Positions 1-10,395 of a stretch of DNA of 64,000 nucleotides are shown piece after piece (position 1 is the first letter of the stretch; each line of letters begins with the position of its first letter). A model generated the notes under the pieces. The model was not told the DNA's origin. It was given only the letters and a program-made list of their open reading frames with translations, and did no database searches. Location of the stretch: the NCBI RefSeq assembly GCF_029953265.1, contig NZ_JASBAO010000001.1:620001-684000 (forward strand). Direction: 5' to 3'. This stretch comes from Commensalibacter oyaizuii. GTDB taxonomy: Bacteria; Pseudomonadota; Alphaproteobacteria; Acetobacterales; Acetobacteraceae. The position numbers and the translations under genes are program-made.

Positions 1-482
1 AGGCCAATGACACTATTCAAATCTTGGTGTCTGATACGCGCATTCAAATTAAGTTTGGTGATATTACGCTTACATCAAAATTAATTGATGGAACTTTCCC
101 AGAATATGAACGGGTTATACCCAAAAACAACACCAAAGTTCTACGTGTTGGCAAACAAGATTTCGCCATGGCCGTGGCTCGTGTCGCTGCAATCAGTATG
201 GAAAGATCTCGTCCTGTAAAATTATCTTTGGACACTAATTCTTTAATCCTTTCTGCCAGCAGCGTTGATCAAGGAAATGCCAAAGAGGAATTAGATGAAA
301 CCCAAGTACAGTATGACTCTGATCCCTTGGAAATTGGCTTTCAGGCTCGCTATTTAAATGACATAACGGATCAAATTGATAACCAGGTTGAGTTTGTTTT
401 GTCAGATAACTCAGCCCCAACCATTGTGCGCGATGTCGATGATCCGTCAGCGTTATATGTTCTGATGCCTATGCGCGTGTAG
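1..482 (+). CDS. dnaN: DNA polymerase III sliding clamp beta subunit (5' partial)
   Basis: This is the C-terminal 159 residues of the beta clamp, the ring that tethers replicative DNA polymerase to DNA. The reading frame is open to the left edge (first whole codon at base 3), so the start lies outside the window. The visible part holds the end of domain II and all of domain III, with the family signature GTFPEYERVIP near the start and the conserved terminus YVLMPMRV, which carries the usual clamp C-end. It lies 32 bases before recF in the same direction, the common dnaA-dnaN-recF-gyrB order. Identification is secure. An internal TTG at base 24 is not a real start. Confidence 0.97.
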   Translation, partial: ANDTIQILVSDTRIQIKFGDITLTSKLIDGTFPEYERVIPKNNTKVLRVGKQDFAMAVARVAAISMERSRPVKLSLDTNSLILSASSVDQGNAKEELDETQVQYDSDPLEIGFQARYLNDITDQIDNQVEFVLSDNSAPTIVRDVDDPSALYVLMPMRV

Positions 483-514
483 ATGCTTAGTTTTAACGTT
501 CGACAATAATAGGG

Positions 515-1621
515 ATGACGTCATTACTCCGTCTTACCTTAACCAATTTTCGCAATTACGATCGATTTGTGTGGTCACCAACCGCTCAGAAAGTGGTTAT
601 TTGCGGACCAAACGGTAGTGGTAAAACCAATTTACTAGAATCCTTGTCCTTACTTGTACCAGGGCGAGGACTACGTAAAAGCCGTATCGAAGATATTGCT
701 AAAATTGGTCAACAACAAAAAGGATGGGGTATTATCGGGGAATTTGACCATCCTGTTATGGATACTATGGAAATCGCCACGGGCTGCCCCCCATATTCTT
801 TAAAACGCCAATTTCGGTTAAATAATACAATCTTGCGCAGTCAGCAAGAGCTATCACAATATTTGTCTGCCATATGGTTGACCCCACAGATGGATCGATT
901 ATTTTTAGAAGGGGCAGCAGGGCGCAGACGCTTTTTAGATCGGTTGATTATTAGTATTGAAACCTACCATACCAAAGAAATATTTGCTTATGAAAAATCT
1001 GTAAGTCAACGTAATAAATTACTTAGCAGCGCGACTTTTGATACAAACTGGTTAAATGCTATCGAAGAATCAATGGCACGACATGCCGTGGCTATAACAG
1101 CCACACGAATAAATTTCATTCGTCAATTAAATAAACTAACTGTCATTGACGATGCTTTTCCAGAAGCTCATTTAAAATTAGTATGTCCGATTGCTGATAG
1201 GTTGCACCATGATCCAGCCATCGTTGTAGAGGATTACCTGCGTCAACAATGGAAAAAGGATCGATTAGTTGACGCTGAAAATCAATCCACACAATTGGGT
1301 ATTCATCGAACCGACGTGATGTTTATCGAAAGAAAAACCAACATGCCTGCATATTTATCTAGTACAGGTCAACAAAAAGCCTTATTAATTGGGATTATCC
1401 TAAAATTAACCGAATTAATAAAAAAACAAAATGTTACCTTACCGCTGTTATTATTAGATGAACCATTGGTTCATTTAGACGAAAATCATCGCCATATATT
1501 GCTTTCCACTTTATTAAATTTAGATGGTTTTATTGTTTTGACTGGCACAGACAAAACTATTTTTAGCCCATGTTTAGGAAAAGCAGAATTTTTACAAATA
1601 AATCAAGGAAAAATCATGTGA
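515..1621 (+). CDS. recF: DNA replication/repair protein RecF
   Basis: RecF is an SMC-like ATPase that loads RecA at single-strand gaps together with RecO and RecR. The 368-residue length is normal. Walker A GPNGSGKT is at residues 31-38, the ABC signature STGQQKALL is near residue 286, and Walker B LLLLDEPLVHLDE is near residue 315. The N-terminal LTLTNFRNYDR is typical of the family. The ATG is preceded by AGGG with short spacing. It follows dnaN closely and precedes gyrB, so the genes are probably cotranscribed, although a weak hairpin (GAAAATC/GATTTTC, 1639-1658) follows recF. Confidence 0.97.
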   Translation: MTSLLRLTLTNFRNYDRFVWSPTAQKVVICGPNGSGKTNLLESLSLLVPGRGLRKSRIEDIAKIGQQQKGWGIIGEFDHPVMDTMEIATGCPPYSLKRQFRLNNTILRSQQELSQYLSAIWLTPQMDRLFLEGAAGRRRFLDRLIISIETYHTKEIFAYEKSVSQRNKLLSSATFDTNWLNAIEESMARHAVAITATRINFIRQLNKLTVIDDAFPEAHLKLVCPIADRLHHDPAIVVEDYLRQQWKKDRLVDAENQSTQLGIHRTDVMFIERKTNMPAYLSSTGQQKALLIGIILKLTELIKKQNVTLPLLLLDEPLVHLDENHRHILLSTLLNLDGFIVLTGTDKTIFSPCLGKAEFLQINQGKIM

Positions 1622-1701
1622 ATATTTCCTTTTTCATCGAAAATCTGCTATGATTTTCTCCAGTTTTTCTTAATTTATCTATAAATTTTACAGATACCTA
1701 A

Positions 1702-4188
<2,487 letters not shown>

Positions 4189-4204
4189 TATTTAACTGTT
4201 TACG

Positions 4205-4243
4205 AAAATAAAGATTTCAATTTTTAAAGAAATCTTTATTTTT
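4205..4243 (+). terminator. Intrinsic terminator after gyrB
   Basis: A perfect 14-bp stem (AAAATAAAGATTTC at 4205-4218 with its complement at 4229-4242) encloses a 10-base loop and ends in a T-rich run. It lies 16 bases after the gyrB stop. The stem is AT-rich, but its length and place support termination of the dnaN-recF-gyrB transcript. Confidence 0.75.
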
Positions 4244-4271
4244 GACAGGATTTTCTAGCAACTCCTATTCA
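4242..4271 (+). promoter_or_regulatory. Candidate sigma70-type promoter for nrdR-nusB-thiL
   Basis: A consensus -35 box TTGACA (4242-4247) lies 18 bases before a weak -10 TATTCA (4266-4271). Directly downstream is the dyad GCTTAAA-ttaag-TTTAAGC (4276-4294), which would overlap the start of transcription and could be an operator. The site sits between the gyrB terminator and nrdR, where a promoter is expected. The -10 match is only moderate. Confidence 0.4.
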
Positions 4272-4314
4272 TAGTGCTTAAATTAAGTTTAAGCTGTATA
4301 TAAAGGCTGAGTTC

Positions 4315-4773
4315 ATGTTTTGTCCTTTTTGTGGAAACGAAGACACCATGGTAAAAGATAGCCGCTCCACAGAAGATGGAACAGCTATTCGACGCAGACG
4401 GGTTTGTACCCAGTGTAATCAACGCTTTACGACATTGGAACGAATACAAACACGTGATATTATGGTTTTAAAACGTAACGGACAACGCGTTCCATTTGAT
4501 AAAGAAAAACTAATAAAATCCATCGATTTGGCAATGCGTAAACGCCCTATATCCGCAGAAGAAATTGATCAAATTGCCAATAAACTGGAAAAACAATTTG
4601 TTGATTCTGGTGAAAATATTATTTCATCAGAATCAATTGGCACAGCAACAATGGAGATGCTAAAAGACATTGATAAAGTTGCCTATGTTCGATTTGCCAG
4701 CGTATATTGTGATTTCCAAGTTATTAAAGATTTTGCAGAAATATTACAGACTATGGAACATCATGAAAAATAA
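4315..4773 (+). CDS. nrdR: Transcriptional repressor NrdR
   Basis: NrdR is a nucleotide-sensing repressor of ribonucleotide reductase genes. At 152 residues the length is standard. The N-terminal zinc ribbon uses CPFCG (residues 3-7) and CTQCN (about 31-35), with DSR and the arginine-rich IRRRRVC between them. An ATP-cone follows from about residue 49 (VLKRNGQRVPFDKEKL). It starts an nrdR-nusB-thiL run with short gaps (28 and 11 bases), a common arrangement in alphaproteobacteria. No clear tandem NrdR boxes were seen in its own upstream region. Confidence 0.96.
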   Translation: MFCPFCGNEDTMVKDSRSTEDGTAIRRRRVCTQCNQRFTTLERIQTRDIMVLKRNGQRVPFDKEKLIKSIDLAMRKRPISAEEIDQIANKLEKQFVDSGENIISSESIGTATMEMLKDIDKVAYVRFASVYCDFQVIKDFAEILQTMEHHEK

Positions 4774-4801
4774 TTATTTATACATACAAACTGAATTTTA
4801 A

Positions 4802-5320
4802 ATGAAGATGACAAATACTAAATTAACCGTAAAACGCCCCCGTACCTTAACACGTATTGCAACCATACAAGCTTTGTTTCAATGGGAGCAGGGCACAGAA
4901 AAAGCGGCAAATTTAATTATAGAACAGTTTTTGCTACATCGCCTTGATCCAAAATGTCACGAGGATATTTATAACGAAGGACATGCTTGTATACCAAATA
5001 TAGATTTGTTTAAAAATATCATTGAAAGTTATATCCATCAACACTCAAAAATTGACGCAATTATTATTAAAGCTTTACCCCAAGATTGGCCCATTCATCG
5101 TTTAGATCCCATCATCCGTGCAATTTTACGTGCTGCAGTTACCGAATTTTTAAATAATCAAAACGAACCTCCTACAAAAGTAATTATCAATGAGTATATT
5201 GATGTTGCCCACGCTTTTTGTGACGGCGATGAACCTGCTATGATTAATGGGATTTTGGATCATTTAGGTCGTCAATTACGTCATAATAATGATTTAGATT
5301 CTTTATCTTCCAATAGTTAA
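4802..5320 (+). CDS. nusB: Transcription antitermination factor NusB
   Basis: NusB binds boxA RNA with NusE/S10 and supports antitermination on rRNA operons. The 172-residue, largely helical protein opens with the family pattern RTLTRIATIQALFQWEQ and ends with the conserved DPIIRAILRAAVTEFL and KVIINEYIDVAHAFC segments, followed by MINGILDHLGR. It is slightly longer than the E. coli protein because of an insertion after residue 45. It is flanked by nrdR and thiL, which supports the call. An MKMTN start leaves two possible ATG codons two residues apart. Confidence 0.93.
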   Translation: MKMTNTKLTVKRPRTLTRIATIQALFQWEQGTEKAANLIIEQFLLHRLDPKCHEDIYNEGHACIPNIDLFKNIIESYIHQHSKIDAIIIKALPQDWPIHRLDPIIRAILRAAVTEFLNNQNEPPTKVIINEYIDVAHAFCDGDEPAMINGILDHLGRQLRHNNDLDSLSSNS

Positions 5321-5331
5321 TAGCTGTCTTT

Positions 5332-6291
5332 ATGCCAATACGATTAGCACCTGAATTTCAATATATTCATCAGTATTTTAAAAGACTAGCTGGAGCAGGG
5401 GCTTTAGATCTGGCTGATGATGCCGCATTATTATCTATCGATCCTAATTACGAATTAGTTATAACTGCTGACGCTATGATAGAAGGAGTTCATTTTTTTC
5501 CAAATGATCCGACTGACTTGATTGCAAGGAAGTTACTAAGATGCAATCTGTCAGATTTGGCTGGTATGGGGGCTGATCCAGTTGGATATTTGTTAACCGT
5601 GTCTTTACCTGCTACTTGTTTTAATGCATCATGGTTCGAAAAATTTACAGATGGGTTATTACAAGATCAAAGATTTTATAATTTTTCCCTATTGGGTGGA
5701 GATACCACCAAGAACCCATCGCATATGGTTTTTTCTGTAACGATGACGGGAAAAGTTATAAAAAACATGGCCTTACGCAGAAATAACGCCAAAGCAGGAG
5801 ACGGTATTTGGGTAACTGGAACGATCGGCGATAGTGCTTTAGGTTTGCTTGCATTACAAAATAAAATTGTAGACAAAAGCGGATTTTTGACACGACGTTA
5901 CCATTTACCACAGCCTAGACTTGGATTAAACCTAAATAATATTGCTTCTGCTGGTATGGATATCTCTGATGGATTTATACAGGATCTTGGACATTTAACT
6001 CGTGAAAGTCATGTTGGTGCTGTTATTTATACCCACAGAATTCCTTTATCTAACGCAGCGAAAGCATTAGGTCCATCATATTTGGAAACATGCTTAACGG
6101 GTGGTGATGATTACGAGTTACTCTTAACTATTTCACCAGAACGTGAACATGCTGCACTGATGAACAGTAAAAAAGCAAACATCACTTTGACTAAAATTGG
6201 TTATTGCACGGATCAAAATCAATCAATAGCTTTTTATGATGAGCAAAATAATCTTGTTAGCTTTAACAAAACAGGCTGGAGCCATATATAA
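5332..6291 (+). CDS. thiL: Thiamine-monophosphate kinase
   Basis: ThiL phosphorylates thiamine monophosphate to the active cofactor thiamine diphosphate using ATP. The 319-residue protein shows the PurM-like fold motifs: DDAALL at residues 29-34, ADAMIEGVHF near 45, SDLAGMGADP near 77, LLGGDTT near 119, MDISDGFIQDLGH near 205 and CLTGGDDYELLL near 255. It starts 11 bases after nusB. No TPP riboswitch was recognised around it. Confidence 0.96.
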   Translation: MPIRLAPEFQYIHQYFKRLAGAGALDLADDAALLSIDPNYELVITADAMIEGVHFFPNDPTDLIARKLLRCNLSDLAGMGADPVGYLLTVSLPATCFNASWFEKFTDGLLQDQRFYNFSLLGGDTTKNPSHMVFSVTMTGKVIKNMALRRNNAKAGDGIWVTGTIGDSALGLLALQNKIVDKSGFLTRRYHLPQPRLGLNLNNIASAGMDISDGFIQDLGHLTRESHVGAVIYTHRIPLSNAAKALGPSYLETCLTGGDDYELLLTISPEREHAALMNSKKANITLTKIGYCTDQNQSIAFYDEQNNLVSFNKTGWSHI

Positions 6292-6345
6292 TATTATAAT
6301 TGTAATTTCATAATTTTAGTTGGCATAATATATATTATACGTTTT

Positions 6346-6354
6346 TGTTATAAT
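6346..6354 (+). promoter_or_regulatory. Candidate extended -10 promoter for surE
   Basis: The sequence TGTTATAAT contains a perfect TATAAT -10 box (6349-6354) with an upstream TG one base away, an extended -10 element. No good -35 is seen 17 bases upstream; instead there is a 14-base AT palindrome (ATAATATATATTAT, from about 6326). It lies about 90 bases before surE, after the end of thiL. Confidence 0.4.
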
Positions 6355-6443
6355 GAACTAACCGCCTGCCTTTGATTACAGAAATTATAAAATTGTGTTA
6401 ATTTAATTTATTACGAAATTTAACTACGCTTGGAAAATATTGA

Positions 6444-7205
6444 ATGACTTATCTTTATGATCGTATTTTACTCACCAACGATGATGGTATTGATGCACCA
6501 GGTCTAAAAATTCTAGAAAATATCGCCAATAAAATTGCTAAAGAAGTTTGGATCGTTGCTCCCGAACGCGATCAAAGTGGAACCTCCCAATCCATTAGTA
6601 TTCACCACCCTCTTCGAGCCACAAAAAAACAAGAACGTCACTATGCAGTCAGCGGAACCCCAGCAGATTGTGTAGTTATGGGGGTAAAACAAATTATGTC
6701 CAACCCACCCAATCTGATATTATCGGGCGTTAATCGTGGTGGAAATCTTGGAATTGAAACAATTTTTTCTGGAACCGTTGGCGCTGCAATGACTGGATGT
6801 TTGCTTAATATTCCCTCAATTGCATTAAGTCAAAACTTTACGGATGGACAAGAAATCTGTTGGGAAACAGCTTATCATCATGGTCCAAAAATACTCGAAG
6901 ATCTATCTAAACGATCTTGGTATCAACCCCAAAGTTGCTTAAATATAAATTTCCCTGATTGCCCTTATGATGAAGTTAAATCCGTTGAATTTACCACCCA
7001 AGGGATTGGATATATTGAAGATGTTGGTGCCGTCAAGAAAACAGATACCCGCCAACAACCCTACTATTGGCTTAATTTTTCCCGCCCCATCAAACCCGAT
7101 AACAATGAAACTGAAACCCAGGCAATTAATAATAAATCAATTGCCATTACTCCCCTTACCTTTGACCGCACGCATCTATCGTTGTTACAAAAATTAAAAT
7201 CTTAA
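6444..7205 (+). CDS. surE: 5'/3'-nucleotidase SurE
   Basis: SurE is a metal-dependent survival phosphatase that removes phosphate from nucleoside 5'- and 3'-monophosphates. The 253-residue protein has the defining N-terminal motif ILLTNDDGIDAPG (DD metal ligands), then VAPERDQSGTSQSI, the substrate-loop VSGTPADCV, and the SGVNRGGNLG motif near residue 98 with SGTVGAAMTG after it. It appears to be transcribed alone from the promoter region upstream. A short GC-rich hairpin follows it. Confidence 0.96.
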   Translation: MTYLYDRILLTNDDGIDAPGLKILENIANKIAKEVWIVAPERDQSGTSQSISIHHPLRATKKQERHYAVSGTPADCVVMGVKQIMSNPPNLILSGVNRGGNLGIETIFSGTVGAAMTGCLLNIPSIALSQNFTDGQEICWETAYHHGPKILEDLSKRSWYQPQSCLNINFPDCPYDEVKSVEFTTQGIGYIEDVGAVKKTDTRQQPYYWLNFSRPIKPDNNETETQAINNKSIAITPLTFDRTHLSLLQKLKS

Positions 7206-7214
7206 ATTTGTCAT

Positions 7215-7237
7215 GGGGAATTATACAGTTCCCCTTT
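7215..7237 (+). terminator. Putative terminator after surE
   Basis: GGGGAA (7215-7220) pairs with TTCCCC (7229-7234) around an 8-base loop, followed by TTT and a T-rich stretch. It lies 10 bases after surE and before the convergent mlaD-like gene. The stem is only 6 bp, so support is moderate. Confidence 0.45.
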
Positions 7238-7255
7238 CAATTTATTACAACCATT

Positions 7256-7714
7256 TTACTTGGAAGAAAGATTACCACTATTGAATATGTAATTACTGAT
7301 CTGCTGCTCGACACTAGTATAAGGTATTGTATTGGTTATAAAATCATCTGGTTTAAAGTATTCCTTTGATTTCCCAGGTTTAATCATTACTGATCCATCA
7401 TCTGTCATGCTGGTCGAACCAATACTTAGCTGACTATCTTTTGGAAGAAGAATATCCTTATTAATTTCAATTTTAACATCGGCCATAAATGTTTGATTAT
7501 TTAATCGAATAGAGCGAATAATACCAATTGGTACGCCGGCCAAAATGACACTGCCCCCTGGTTCAATAGTGTTGGCAGATAAAAATTGGGCATGCAAAGG
7601 ATATCGTTCCCCTTTTACCCCAAATAACATTAATTTTGAGTATGAATAAAAACCAACAGCAACGGCTAGCACCAATGTACTTGCTACATAGGCACTGATT
7701 TTATTGCTTTTCAT
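7256..7714 (-). CDS. mlaD: MlaD-type MCE-domain protein
   Basis: This is an MCE-domain protein like MlaD, the periplasmic hexameric substrate-binding part of the Mla phospholipid transport system that keeps outer-membrane lipid asymmetry. At 152 residues it has one N-terminal membrane anchor (about residues 8-28), then the MCE core with FLSANTIEPGGSVILAGVPIG (about 43-63) and a typical KDSQLSIGSTSMTDDGSVMIKPG segment. It is a single-MCE-domain protein of MlaD length. Unusually, no mlaE, mlaF, mlaC or mlaB gene adjoins it; the other Mla parts must lie elsewhere. GGAGG lies in the leader as a good ribosome-binding site. Confidence 0.85.
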   Translation of the reverse strand: MKSNKISAYVASTLVLAVAVGFYSYSKLMLFGVKGERYPLHAQFLSANTIEPGGSVILAGVPIGIIRSIRLNNQTFMADVKIEINKDILLPKDSQLSIGSTSMTDDGSVMIKPGKSKEYFKPDDFITNTIPYTSVEQQISNYIFNSGNLSSK

Positions 7715-7886
7715 GTATTGCCTCCATCTTTATTCATCTTCAATACTATTTATCAAAATATACAAATTTATATTTATTGCGGAATAAATACATTATAGCC
7801 TATTCTTTAGCTACATTTAACCTTTTAAAATACTTATTAAAAATATACAAAGAAAATAGCAGAAAAATAAAAACGGGCCTTCAAAT

Positions 7887-8729
7887 ATGTCATTCCTTCA
7901 AGCAATTTTTATTGCCATTTTACAAGGTGCAACAGAACTTTTCCCTGTTAGCAGTCTTGGCCATGCTGTTATTATCCCTGCCCTGCTGGGATGGGTTATC
8001 AGCCCACAAGATCCGACTTTTTTACCTTTTATTGTCATGTTGCATTTTGGAACTGCCTTTGCACTGTTGATCTTTTTTTGGAAGGATTGGCACGCTTTGT
8101 TTCGCGGTGTTTTGGGTAAAGATGGTGCAGCTATTCAACAGCAAAGTATTTATATTGTATTACTATTGATCATAGCAACCTTACCCGCCATCTTAATAGG
8201 AGCAATTTTAGAAAGTTATATTCGTCAACTTTTTTCAACCCCAGAAATGGTTTCTATTTTTTTAATTTGTAACGGGTTTATGTTATTCTTTGCAGAGCGT
8301 TTAAAAAAGCGATCTCATCCAACAACAACCATGGCTATTGCAAATATGACCCCCAAAGATGCGCTCGTTATTGGATGTTTTCAGTGTCTGGCATTCTTCC
8401 CAGGGTTGTCTCGATCGGGGGCAACCATCGTAGGTGGAATTTTACGCAACTTATCACATGAAAATTCAGCTAGATTTTCATTTCTACTTGCACTTCCTAT
8501 CATTTTAGCAGCTTCTGTTCATCAATTATGGAAAATTCACAGCCATCATATCCCTATTGAGAATATTGGCACATTATCAATTGCTACAATCATTGGTGGA
8601 ATCACTGCATTACTCAGCACTGCTGTTTTAATGAAATTTTTCCGTGATCATGACAATTGGGCGTTAACCCCCTTTAGCTTTTATTGTATTGCTTTAGGAT
8701 CAATTAGTTTACTTGTTTTTTTATTTTAA
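7887..8729 (+). CDS. uppP: Undecaprenyl-diphosphatase UppP (BacA)
   Basis: UppP dephosphorylates undecaprenyl pyrophosphate so that the lipid carrier can be reused for peptidoglycan and other polymers; it can confer bacitracin tolerance. The 280-residue integral membrane protein has the first active-site motif QGATELFPVSSLGH (residues 11-24) and the second PGLSRSGATI (about 173-182), with about eight hydrophobic segments. The first motif reads TELFPVSSLGH rather than the more common TEFLPVSSTGH. The upstream region is AT-rich with no long feature. Confidence 0.95.
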   Translation: MSFLQAIFIAILQGATELFPVSSLGHAVIIPALLGWVISPQDPTFLPFIVMLHFGTAFALLIFFWKDWHALFRGVLGKDGAAIQQQSIYIVLLLIIATLPAILIGAILESYIRQLFSTPEMVSIFLICNGFMLFFAERLKKRSHPTTTMAIANMTPKDALVIGCFQCLAFFPGLSRSGATIVGGILRNLSHENSARFSFLLALPIILAASVHQLWKIHSHHIPIENIGTLSIATIIGGITALLSTAVLMKFFRDHDNWALTPFSFYCIALGSISLLVFLF

Positions 8730-8748
8730 ATTTTCACTTTGAAAACTA

Positions 8749-8773
8749 AGCTTCTAGTAAAATAGAAGCTCTT
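8749..8773 (+). terminator. Putative terminator after uppP
   Basis: An 8-bp perfect stem AGCTTCTA/TAGAAGCT (8749-8756 and 8763-8770) with a 6-base loop lies 20 bases after uppP and is followed by CTTT. The T tract is short, so efficiency is uncertain. Confidence 0.45.
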
Positions 8774-8838
8774 TAGCAACGCTGCAAATATATATATCAA
8801 ATCAACTATTTTTAAACTTACCTTGTTTCTATTTCGCT

Positions 8839-8878
8839 ATACACTCTTATGCATATTATTATAAAAAAGAGAGTGTAT
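8839..8878 (+). promoter_or_regulatory. Inverted repeat reaching into the start codon of the sugar symporter
   Basis: ATACACTCT (8839-8847) is perfectly complementary to AGAGTGTAT (8870-8878), with 22 bases between. The right arm contains the GAGAG ribosome-binding site and the first two bases of the ATG at 8877. If both arms are in the mRNA, they would hide the start site; if the promoter overlaps the left arm, the dyad may instead be an operator. Confidence 0.45.
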
Positions 8879-10274
8879 GATGACAAAAAATACGCCTGAA
8901 ACAACACAAAACACTTCCTATAACATTATGATGGTTGGCTTTCTTGCCTCACTGGCAGGATTGATGTTCGGTCTTGATATCGGTGTTATGTCGGGGGCAA
9001 ATGAATTTATTAAAAAAGAATTTGTAGCAACTGATCACGATATTGAAACAATAGTCAGTAGCATGATGTTCGGGGCCGCTCTGGGCGCGTTATCTTGTGG
9101 ATGGGCATCTGCAAAATTCGGACGAAATCGATGTCTGATTGTTAGTGCCTTAATTTTTATTGCATCTGCTGTTGGATGTGCATTATCCAGAGGTATCGTT
9201 GATTTAATCGCATGGCGCTTTATTTTAGGGGTTGCCATTGGTATTGCTAGTACAACTGCGCCTTTGTATATAGCTGAAATTGCGCCCGAAGAAAAACGTG
9301 GATCTATGATATCGACCTATCAATTGATGGTTACGATCGGAATTTTCTTGGCCTTTGTGTCGGATACAATTCTAGGGTATTACGGCGCATGGAGATGGAT
9401 GCTGGGTATAATTGCCTTCCCCGCTATTATGTTCTTAATTGGTCTGTTATCCTTACCAGATAGTCCTCGTTGGTTGGTTATGAACAATCGTAAAAGAGAG
9501 GCATACGACGTTTTGTTGGGATTACGTGCTGGTGATCAAAAGGTTGTCAGTAAGGAAATCAGTGATATTGAAGAGCAATTACAAAAACCAACAAAGGGAT
9601 TTGAGTTATTTAAAACAAACAGTAATTTCAGACGCTCGGTTGGTCTTGGTATTTTATTACAAGTTGTTCAACAATTTACGGGTATGAATGTCGTCATGTA
9701 TTACGCCCCTCGTATCTTTGCTGATATGGGATATCAAGGCAGCGCGCAATTATGGTTCACAGCCCTTGTCGGATTGGTTAATGTGGCTGCAACCTTTATT
9801 GCCATTGGTACTTGCGATAAGTATGGTCGTAAACCAACCCTGTATGCTGGTTTTTTTGTCATGGCATTAGGCCTGGGAATTATTAGCTTTTTAATGAGAA
9901 ATGGCCATATTGCTGATCCAACAACTCAGTATTTTTGTGTTGCTATGTTATTGATGTTTATTGTTGGTTTTGCCATGTCTGCAGGGCCATTGGTATGGAC
10001 TCTGTGTTCTGAAATACAACCTTTACAAGGGCGTGATTTTGGGATTGCAGCTTCAACGGTAACGAACTGGTTGGCCAATTTTGTCGTCGGCTATACATTC
10101 TTGACGTTGAATAATAATCTGGGTTCTTCGAAAACATTTTTACTTTATGCGCTTTTAAATGTTATCTTTATTGCAGTAACATTTATGTTCATTCCTGAAA
10201 CCTCAAAAGTCAGTTTGGAAAAAATCGAAGAAAATCTAATGGACGGCAAGCCCTTACGCAAGATCGGTCGCTAG
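8877..10274 (+). CDS. MFS sugar:H+ symporter (SP family, GalP/XylE type)
   Basis: A 465-residue, 12-helix transporter of the sugar porter branch of the MFS. Family marks are GLDIGVMSGA in helix 1, the loop 2-3 motif with KFGRNR, EEKRGSMIS, PDSPRWLV at the end of the first half, QQFTGMNVVMYYAPRIF in helix 7, the second-half KYGRKP, and PETSKVSLEKIEE near the C end. The closest well-known relatives are proton symporters for galactose, arabinose or xylose; substrate cannot be fixed from sequence. An SDR dehydrogenase lies downstream but is separated by a strong terminator. The leader holds a dyad covering the start site. Confidence 0.9.
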   Translation: MMTKNTPETTQNTSYNIMMVGFLASLAGLMFGLDIGVMSGANEFIKKEFVATDHDIETIVSSMMFGAALGALSCGWASAKFGRNRCLIVSALIFIASAVGCALSRGIVDLIAWRFILGVAIGIASTTAPLYIAEIAPEEKRGSMISTYQLMVTIGIFLAFVSDTILGYYGAWRWMLGIIAFPAIMFLIGLLSLPDSPRWLVMNNRKREAYDVLLGLRAGDQKVVSKEISDIEEQLQKPTKGFELFKTNSNFRRSVGLGILLQVVQQFTGMNVVMYYAPRIFADMGYQGSAQLWFTALVGLVNVAATFIAIGTCDKYGRKPTLYAGFFVMALGLGIISFLMRNGHIADPTTQYFCVAMLLMFIVGFAMSAGPLVWTLCSEIQPLQGRDFGIAASTVTNWLANFVVGYTFLTLNNNLGSSKTFLLYALLNVIFIAVTFMFIPETSKVSLEKIEENLMDGKPLRKIGR

Positions 10275-10327
10275 ATCTTACAAACAAATACAATACGTGC
10301 TTAAAAAATAATTACAAATAAACCTCA

Positions 10328-10372
10328 TAATTTACCAGATCGCCTTTATCGCTTCTGGTAAATTAATCTTTT
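10328..10372 (+). terminator. Intrinsic terminator after the sugar symporter
   Basis: A perfect 12-bp stem TAATTTACCAGA/TCTGGTAAATTA (10328-10339 and 10354-10365) with a 14-base loop is followed by ATCTTTTG. It lies between the sugar symporter and the SDR gene and probably separates their transcription units. Confidence 0.65.
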
Positions 10373-10395
10373 GTCTCTAAACAAGGATAAAGAAT

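Noticed and set aside
1639-1658. Hairpin GAAAATC/GATTTTC after recF
   Set aside because: Only 7 bp and AT-rich; recF and gyrB are likely still linked. It is mentioned under recF but not called as a terminator.
7715-7745. GTATTG/CAATAC repeat in the mlaD leader
   Set aside because: Six bp with the ribosome-binding site in the loop; too short to stand out in AT-rich DNA.
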